Assembly: GCA_022572525.1 (NCBI GenBank)
Contig: JACZVS010000007.1
Coordinates: forward strand, 1-10,731
DNA length: 10,731 bases
Origin: Nanobdellota archaeon
Lineage (GTDB): Archaea; Nanobdellota; Nanobdellia; Pacearchaeales; UBA12030
Reading direction: 5' to 3'
The translations under genes and the position numbers were made by a program. Within the stretch, counting starts at the first letter, position 1; the number at the start of each line of letters is the position of its first letter. Shown here piece after piece: positions 6,669-10,731 of this stretch. The notes under the pieces are model-generated. The model saw nothing but the letters and a program-made list of their open reading frames with translations, had not been told where the DNA came from and made no database searches.

Positions 6669-8823
6669 CTTCTCTTCCCCGCTTCCCGAATAATTTTTTG
6701 ATTATATAATCTGTTCCAAATTCTAATAATGCTTCCCCGAAAGAGATCTTTGCATTTTTATAATCTATATTCCATCCAGTTGCGCTTCGTGGAGAATGTC
6801 TTATATTCTGGCCCGAATTCACTAATTCATATGTAATTCTGAGCTCTCCAGGAATTACTTGATGTTGCTGGATTATTAAATCCTCTATCTTAACAAACCC
6901 GGCTTCAGGAGTATACCAAAAAGTTCTTCCACGAGCATATGTTGCTGGCAAACCCGGAAAGGCGATTTCTCCAAGATCGAGAGTGACTTTATTTGCCTCA
7001 AAAGTTCCTGCTGCAGTTCTTACAGATTCTGGGACTACATTAAAAACATCTTTTGACAAGAGATAATGCTTTCCATTCATTGTAAGTATAGGATACTCCT
7101 CAGTATCTCCTAAGTCCAGATAAGAAATGCCTCTTTCCTTAAATCTTATTTTTCTGATTTGCCTCTTGGCACTTTCTCTTGGATTCTTCTCATCGCCTGC
7201 TGCTTCTGCAAGAATTGTTAGATAATCCACTAGTTCTGGACCAGTTCCACCATATGTCCACCAAAGATTAAGATAAGCATCTAACCATTTAAAGAGATCC
7301 TTTATTGGCGCAAGTCTTTTTTCATGCTCTTCCACGGCTGCCTGATTTCTTTCTTCTACATCTTTATAATTTTGCTGGAATACTGAAACTAAAATAGGCC
7401 TCTCATTTGTGATGAAATAAAGTTGCTTATCATTTGCGGAAAGGTGTAATCTTTGTTCTCCCATGCTAAATTCTAAAACGTAGTCATAATCGAAAAGTGG
7501 GTTAGAGTTATTTCTAGTTACTGAAATTACTCTTAAAGTCTCAGAGTCATAAGGGATATCCATCCCGCCGAAAGGATTTTTGCTGCTCATTGTTGCACTG
7601 TACTGCCATGTGTGGCCAATAGTGAAAGGGAATATAGAATCTTGAGTTTGTATAACTTGTATTTGCTCCTCTTTTTGTTGTGTTGCTTGTTGGATTTTCT
7701 GTTCTTGCTCCTCTTTCATTTCTTGAGCTGCCTTTTTTGCCTTGGCTTTTGCTCTATCTTCCCTAATAGAATCTAAGAGTATTGGATAAATCTCTTTCTC
7801 CTGAACCTCAAATAAACTCTCAAGGCGTTGGCAAACTGTCTGGTCAGGAGCATTGTTCAGATAAGAACTTACAATTGCTCTGTAAGCTTTCCATTCTACA
7901 CTTCCTTCCACTCTTTCTTTTATACTATTAACAATTCCCTCCAGGCTTGGTTTATCTTCAGGATTTACCTTTCCCCCCAAACCAGTCCATCTTAAGTTCC
8001 TGAAAGCTTGTAAGTCATCTGGATTAACTGTGAATTCTTCGCTGTCTGTTTTATTGACTGTCCCAGCAAGCATTATCAAAGGTTCAATCTTTGAGCTATA
8101 GTGGCTTAAATTCTGATAGATTTGTTTTGCTTCCTCAAAAGTTAACCCTCCGTCATCCAGATAGAGTTCCTTAACTTGTTTGTAGAAAGCTTCTATTTCA
8201 TCAACCTCTTTTCTTATCAGCATTCCGGCATGGAATTTTGGATTTACCGGGATCTTTTCAACTTCGAAAAGCGAAGTAAACTCTAGTAGAGGGCCAAGGC
8301 CTGGAAATTCTAGTAACTTGGACAAAACTGCTTTGATTGCCCCTCCTTTAGCTAAACCAGATGATAAGTTCACTGCCAGCATCCCTAGTTGATTTCTTAA
8401 AATCCCAACATCCCTTTCAATTAAGGGGATTTCTCTTGAAAGTTGATACTTTGTGAATGCTGTAAACAATTGCCTTTCCTCATAATTCCATGAATCAGAA
8501 TTCTCAATATCGGAGAAGAGTCTTAGCATTACTTCTTTATGTGATTCATCTGAAATGTTTCCTCTGGCATCTAAATCATGGTAAATTTCAGGAGTTCCAT
8601 CAATAGTAAGAGTCACATCTTCTGGCCCGCAAAGATCTTCGAGATTTCTGAGCTTTAGATCATCCTGGCTTGTTGTTGCAATAATTTCCCTATAAGGAAT
8701 TACTTCAAGAATTTGTACTGTTTTTCTTTTTTGATGCTCAACAGCAGGAGAAGGTAAACTTCCTGCAGACATAAATGCTGGAATTAAAGATAAACTAACT
8801 AGCCCCTTCACCAATCCATTCAT
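6658..8823 (-). CDS. Exported 721-aa protein X: helical middle, coiled coil and a C-terminal TapB-like beta domain
   Basis: The N-terminus (MNGLVKGLVSLSLIPAF, then MSAG) looks like a signal peptide, cut around residue 20. Residues about 90-350 are mostly helical. Residues 356-395 are a charged K/A/E/Q coiled coil. From residue 398 a beta-rich domain starts with FPFTIGHTWQYS, continues with AAGTFEANKV (near 606) and ends with FWYTPEAGFVK (near 636). This trio (FPLxxGxxWxY, AGTF-x-[AC]-x-x-V, WYxxGxGxVK) is typical of the TapB/DUF3108-like domain found in exported proteins and lipoproteins. A helical stretch of about 75 residues with a WW pair at 521-522 is inserted within it. It has only two cysteines (C65, C331), unlike its neighbours. 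It converges on B1 with an 11-bp overlap and diverges from A2 across 76 bp. No lipobox cysteine is visible after the signal. The start is supported by the signal peptide and a TATA-like box just upstream. Function is unknown; a chaperone-like or surface accessory role is a guess. Confidence 0.85.
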   Translation of the reverse strand: MNGLVKGLVSLSLIPAFMSAGSLPSPAVEHQKRKTVQILEVIPYREIIATTSQDDLKLRNLEDLCGPEDVTLTIDGTPEIYHDLDARGNISDESHKEVMLRLFSDIENSDSWNYEERQLFTAFTKYQLSREIPLIERDVGILRNQLGMLAVNLSSGLAKGGAIKAVLSKLLEFPGLGPLLEFTSLFEVEKIPVNPKFHAGMLIRKEVDEIEAFYKQVKELYLDDGGLTFEEAKQIYQNLSHYSSKIEPLIMLAGTVNKTDSEEFTVNPDDLQAFRNLRWTGLGGKVNPEDKPSLEGIVNSIKERVEGSVEWKAYRAIVSSYLNNAPDQTVCQRLESLFEVQEKEIYPILLDSIREDRAKAKAKKAAQEMKEEQEQKIQQATQQKEEQIQVIQTQDSIFPFTIGHTWQYSATMSSKNPFGGMDIPYDSETLRVISVTRNNSNPLFDYDYVLEFSMGEQRLHLSANDKQLYFITNERPILVSVFQQNYKDVEERNQAAVEEHEKRLAPIKDLFKWLDAYLNLWWTYGGTGPELVDYLTILAEAAGDEKNPRESAKRQIRKIRFKERGISYLDLGDTEEYPILTMNGKHYLLSKDVFNVVPESVRTAAGTFEANKVTLDLGEIAFPGLPATYARGRTFWYTPEAGFVKIEDLIIQQHQVIPGELRITYELVNSGQNIRHSPRSATGWNIDYKNAKISFGEALLEFGTDYIIKKLFGKRGREAIH
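6691..6705 (+). terminator. Possible T-rich terminator after B1
   Basis: A T6 run at 6694-6699 lies about 25 bp after the B1 stop, in an AT-rich stretch (taattttttgattat). Archaeal RNA polymerase often stops at such runs without a hairpin. The run lies inside the 3' end of gene X on the other strand, so it may be chance from Lys codons there. Confidence 0.25.
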
Positions 8824-8838
8824 AGTAAAAATAATGAT

Positions 8839-8853
8839 TAATATTTTAAAAAT
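8839..8853 (-). promoter_or_regulatory. TATA-like box of gene X
   Basis: Read on the minus strand, the sequence is tttttaaaatatta, centred about 23-25 bp before the ATG whose first base is 8823. That places the transcription start at or next to the start codon, so the mRNA is probably leaderless. No Shine-Dalgarno sequence is visible. Confidence 0.55.
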
Positions 8854-8869
8854 CTTTCTTTATAGAAAA

Positions 8870-8880
8870 GTATTTTAATC
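8870..8880 (+). promoter_or_regulatory. TATA-like box of the second cassette (A2-B2)
   Basis: The sequence gtattttaatc is centred about 25 bp before the ATG at 8900. The stretch between them is pyrimidine-rich (ttattcttctcccctc) with no Shine-Dalgarno sequence, again pointing to a leaderless transcript. It lies only about 20 bp from the box of gene X on the other strand, so the two promoters could compete or be controlled together. Confidence 0.5.
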
Positions 8881-8899
8881 TTATTCTTCTCCCCTCTAG

Positions 8900-9688
8900 A
8901 TGCAAAAAAGAGGCCGAATAGGCAGAAAAGCCCAGATTACAATTTTTGTGGTTATCGCATTAGTGATAATTGCTGTATTTGTTACTATTTTCCTGATCCG
9001 TTCTCAATTAGCTCCGAAAATTCCTGGTACTGGGGTTCAACCGACACAAGTAACTTCACAATTTGAAGATGGAATTAGAGAATGTGTGAGAAGTAATGCA
9101 AAAGATGCTATTAAGCTTTTAAGTCAAAATGCAGGCAACCCAGAGCCAGAACTTTACACACGGTATCAAGATATTCAATATACTTATCTTTGTTATAATC
9201 AATTAAGTTATGAAGCTTGTGTAAATCAAGATCCATTTATTCAGGAAACGTTTGAGAGAGAGATTGCTGTTATTGTTGAGCGAGAAGGCAAAGGATGTGT
9301 AGATCAAATTCTGGCGAAGGCAAGAGGAAATGGCTTTGAAGTTGAGAGGCAGGATGCTAGAGTGGATGTAAAAATAAAGCCAGGAAGAATTGAAGTTTCT
9401 TATTTGCAGAGTATTTTAATTACAAAGGGTAGAGACAGATTTTCTTTTCGAAGATTTGATGTTCCTCTGGCTTCTAATCTTGGACTCTTCCTAGACAAAA
9501 CAAACGACATTGTGAATTCAGAGGCAAGGGTTGGAGACTATGATCAGTTAACTCCAATGTTGCTCACACCAAGACTTGTCATACAAAAGTTTAGAGTAGA
9601 TGGCTCTACTCTCTACACCCTAAGGAGAGATGGAGAAGAATTTAGATTTGCGGTAAGAAGTTTCTATTTGCCAGCAGGATTGTATTAA
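8900..9688 (+). CDS. Pilin-like single-helix membrane anchor protein A2 (262 aa), paralogue of A1
   Basis: The basic head (MQKRGRIGRKA) is followed by QITIF and a hydrophobic helix at about residues 13-33, then an outer domain of about 225 residues. A prepilin peptidase could cut after A11 to leave Q12 first, as after G7 in A1; position +5 is again Phe, not Glu. C62 and C133 match C60 and C135 of A1. Two more cysteines in the LCYNQLSYEAC segment have no counterpart in A1. NDIVNSEA (residues 202-209) and EEFRFAV near the end are shared with A1, and the sequence between them is well diverged. The start fits the TATA-like box about 25 bp upstream; no later Met precedes the hydrophobic helix. The gene is followed after one base by a Cys-rich protein gene, exactly as A1 is, so the two are co-transcribed. 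It probably sits in the cytoplasmic membrane with its domain outside, holding or exporting B2. That role is inferred from context. Confidence 0.88.
   Translation: MQKRGRIGRKAQITIFVVIALVIIAVFVTIFLIRSQLAPKIPGTGVQPTQVTSQFEDGIRECVRSNAKDAIKLLSQNAGNPEPELYTRYQDIQYTYLCYNQLSYEACVNQDPFIQETFEREIAVIVEREGKGCVDQILAKARGNGFEVERQDARVDVKIKPGRIEVSYLQSILITKGRDRFSFRRFDVPLASNLGLFLDKTNDIVNSEARVGDYDQLTPMLLTPRLVIQKFRVDGSTLYTLRRDGEEFRFAVRSFYLPAGLY
9503..9528 (+). repeat. 26-bp identical block, copy 2 (inside A2)
   Basis: This is identical to 815-840 in A1 and in the same frame (NDIVNSEA). The flanking bases differ on both sides. Confidence 0.9.
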
Positions 9689-9689
9689 A

Positions 9690-10731
9690 ATGAAAAAGAG
9701 AAGCATGCGAGCAATGAAGAGCATTGCAATATTCCAAATTCTCTTAATATTGTCTCTTAGTATAATTATTCCAATGTCTTTTAGGTCTTTTTCTTCTAGT
9801 GGAATAGTGTATGTAGAAGTAAATTTGAATGAGGATGGCAAAGATTCTCCTAACAAGCTTAAGCTGCTTAAAGAGCTGCTAACTTCTTTTATGCCAACTG
9901 TAGAGGCGCAAGACCCGCCTAAACTTTTCTGCTGTGAAAGAACAAAGAGTGGGGCTATATGTCAGACAGCAGGGGAAGAGCAGTGTGATAAGGATTATAA
10001 ATTTGTTTCTAAAAGATGCGAAGAAACTTCTTTCTGTGCCGTAGGATGTTGTGCAAAGGAAAGCGGAGTTTGCACAGAAAATGCTCCTGCAAGTTCATGT
10101 CAGCTAGGAAGAGGGACTTTCTTTACAGGAAAAAGTTGCGATGAGATTAATTTTTGCCTGAAAGGCTGTTGCATAATCGGAGACCAATATGTTTTTACAA
10201 CAGATTCAAGATGCCGGCTGCTTGCCCAAGATTTTGGAGTTTCAAATCCTGAATACAGAGTTGATATTACAAGCGAGGCTGCGTGCATCGCATTAAGAGA
10301 TCAAGATGCTGAAGGCTGCTGTGTGATTGGGGGTAGTTTTCAATTCACAACACAAAGAGATTGTAGCACAAAAAGGGGAGACTTTAATGAAGGCATGCTT
10401 TGCTCTAATTCAGCTCTAGACAGTCGATGTGAAAGGCAAGAAACAACTGCTTGTGCAGAGGGAAAGGATGAAGTTTACTGGTTTGATTCTTGCGGAAACA
10501 GAGAGAATATTTATGATTCCAACAAAGATAGAAGTTGGAATAATGGTCGTGTCTTGCAAAAAGAGCAAAGTTGTAACGCAAAGTCAAATAATGTTAATAA
10601 TCCAAACTGTGGAAATTGCAACTTTCTTGGGAGCAGTGTTTGCGGAAGAGCTGATTCAACAACAGCTAGTCCAAGATTTGGAGAATACATCTGTAAAGAT
10701 CTGACATGTAGAGATACTATTGAGAAAGACG
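9690..10731 (+). CDS. Secreted cysteine-rich protein B2, N-terminal 347 aa (runs off the right edge)
   Basis: An open frame runs from the ATG at 9690, one base after the A2 stop, to the window edge without a stop. The head is MKKRSMRAMKS, then a hydrophobic helix at about residues 11-29, then a polar stretch to VEAQDPPK (about 71-78). A Cys-rich region of at least 265 residues follows, with 29 cysteines by my count. Four repeats start with adjacent cysteines at C81/82, C120/121, C160/161 and C210/211, 39-50 residues apart. The fullest unit has the plan GCC-[IV]-IG-x3-F-TT-x3-C. Two blocks match B1: GGSFQFTTQRDCSTKRGDF against GGSCDYTTSDDCANRGGNF, and DEVYWFDSCGN against NKIFWFNDQGS; the later YICKDLTC also matches AICKSTAC. 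In B1 the signal peptide runs straight into QQLGCC. Here about 45 extra residues lie between the helix and the VEAQ site, so the helix may be an uncleaved anchor. It is probably a large surface protein like B1, partner of A2. The true length is unknown. Confidence 0.87.
   Translation, partial: MKKRSMRAMKSIAIFQILLILSLSIIIPMSFRSFSSSGIVYVEVNLNEDGKDSPNKLKLLKELLTSFMPTVEAQDPPKLFCCERTKSGAICQTAGEEQCDKDYKFVSKRCEETSFCAVGCCAKESGVCTENAPASSCQLGRGTFFTGKSCDEINFCLKGCCIIGDQYVFTTDSRCRLLAQDFGVSNPEYRVDITSEAACIALRDQDAEGCCVIGGSFQFTTQRDCSTKRGDFNEGMLCSNSALDSRCERQETTACAEGKDEVYWFDSCGNRENIYDSNKDRSWNNGRVLQKEQSCNAKSNNVNNPNCGNCNFLGSSVCGRADSTTASPRFGEYICKDLTCRDTIEKD

Noticed and set aside
182..8654. 13-bp match agatttctgagct at 182-194 and 8642-8654
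   Set aside because: One copy is in a promoter gap and the other inside gene X; a match of this length is expected by chance in AT-rich DNA of this size.
8824..8899. Possible small RNA or riboswitch in the divergent gap
   Set aside because: The 76 bp are filled by two TATA-like boxes and the gap to the starts; no stable stem or known motif was visible by eye.
10429..10704. Plus-strand open frame of 91 codons near the right edge
   Set aside because: It is out of frame with B2, whose Cys modules continue through this whole stretch; it has no promoter or export signal of its own.

Overview
The window looks like a piece of an AT-rich archaeal genome, most likely from the DPANN group (Woesearchaeota/Pacearchaeota-like). 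Three things suggest this: the tail of an archaeal-type PCNA sliding clamp at the left edge, start codons that sit directly behind TATA-like boxes with almost no leader, and exported proteins beginning with a pilin-like Q-[VI]-TIF hydrophobic helix. The lineage is an inference from style; the window has no marker gene long enough to place it.

Layout: 1-161 is the C-terminal end of PCNA (+). 209-1036 (+) is a small membrane-anchored, pilin-like protein (A1). One base after its stop, 1038-6668 (+) encodes a giant secreted cysteine-rich multidomain protein of 1876 residues (B1). 6658-8823 (-) encodes an exported 721-residue protein (X), which overlaps the 3' end of B1 by 11 bp tail to tail. A 76-bp divergent promoter region (8824-8899) separates X from 8900-9688 (+), a second pilin-like protein (A2) paralogous to A1. 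Again one base after the stop, 9690 onward (+) encodes a second cysteine-rich secreted protein (B2), which runs off the right edge.

The main result is that the window holds two copies of one two-gene cassette, [pilin-like anchor A] - [large Cys-rich protein B]. Both have the same taaaatg junction, and an inverted gene for an exported protein lies between them. A1 and A2 share a membrane helix, two equivalently placed cysteines, an EEFRF tail and a 26-bp stretch of identical DNA. B1 and B2 share CC-type cysteine modules and a [FY]WF block. The simplest reading is a surface structure or adhesion system in which each A protein is the membrane partner of its B protein and X is an accessory factor made from the same promoter region as A2. 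The function is inferred; no enzyme active site was recognised in A, B or X.

There is no intergenic stretch over 300 bp (the longest is 76 bp). I found no tRNA, rRNA, CRISPR array, insertion sequence or integrase.
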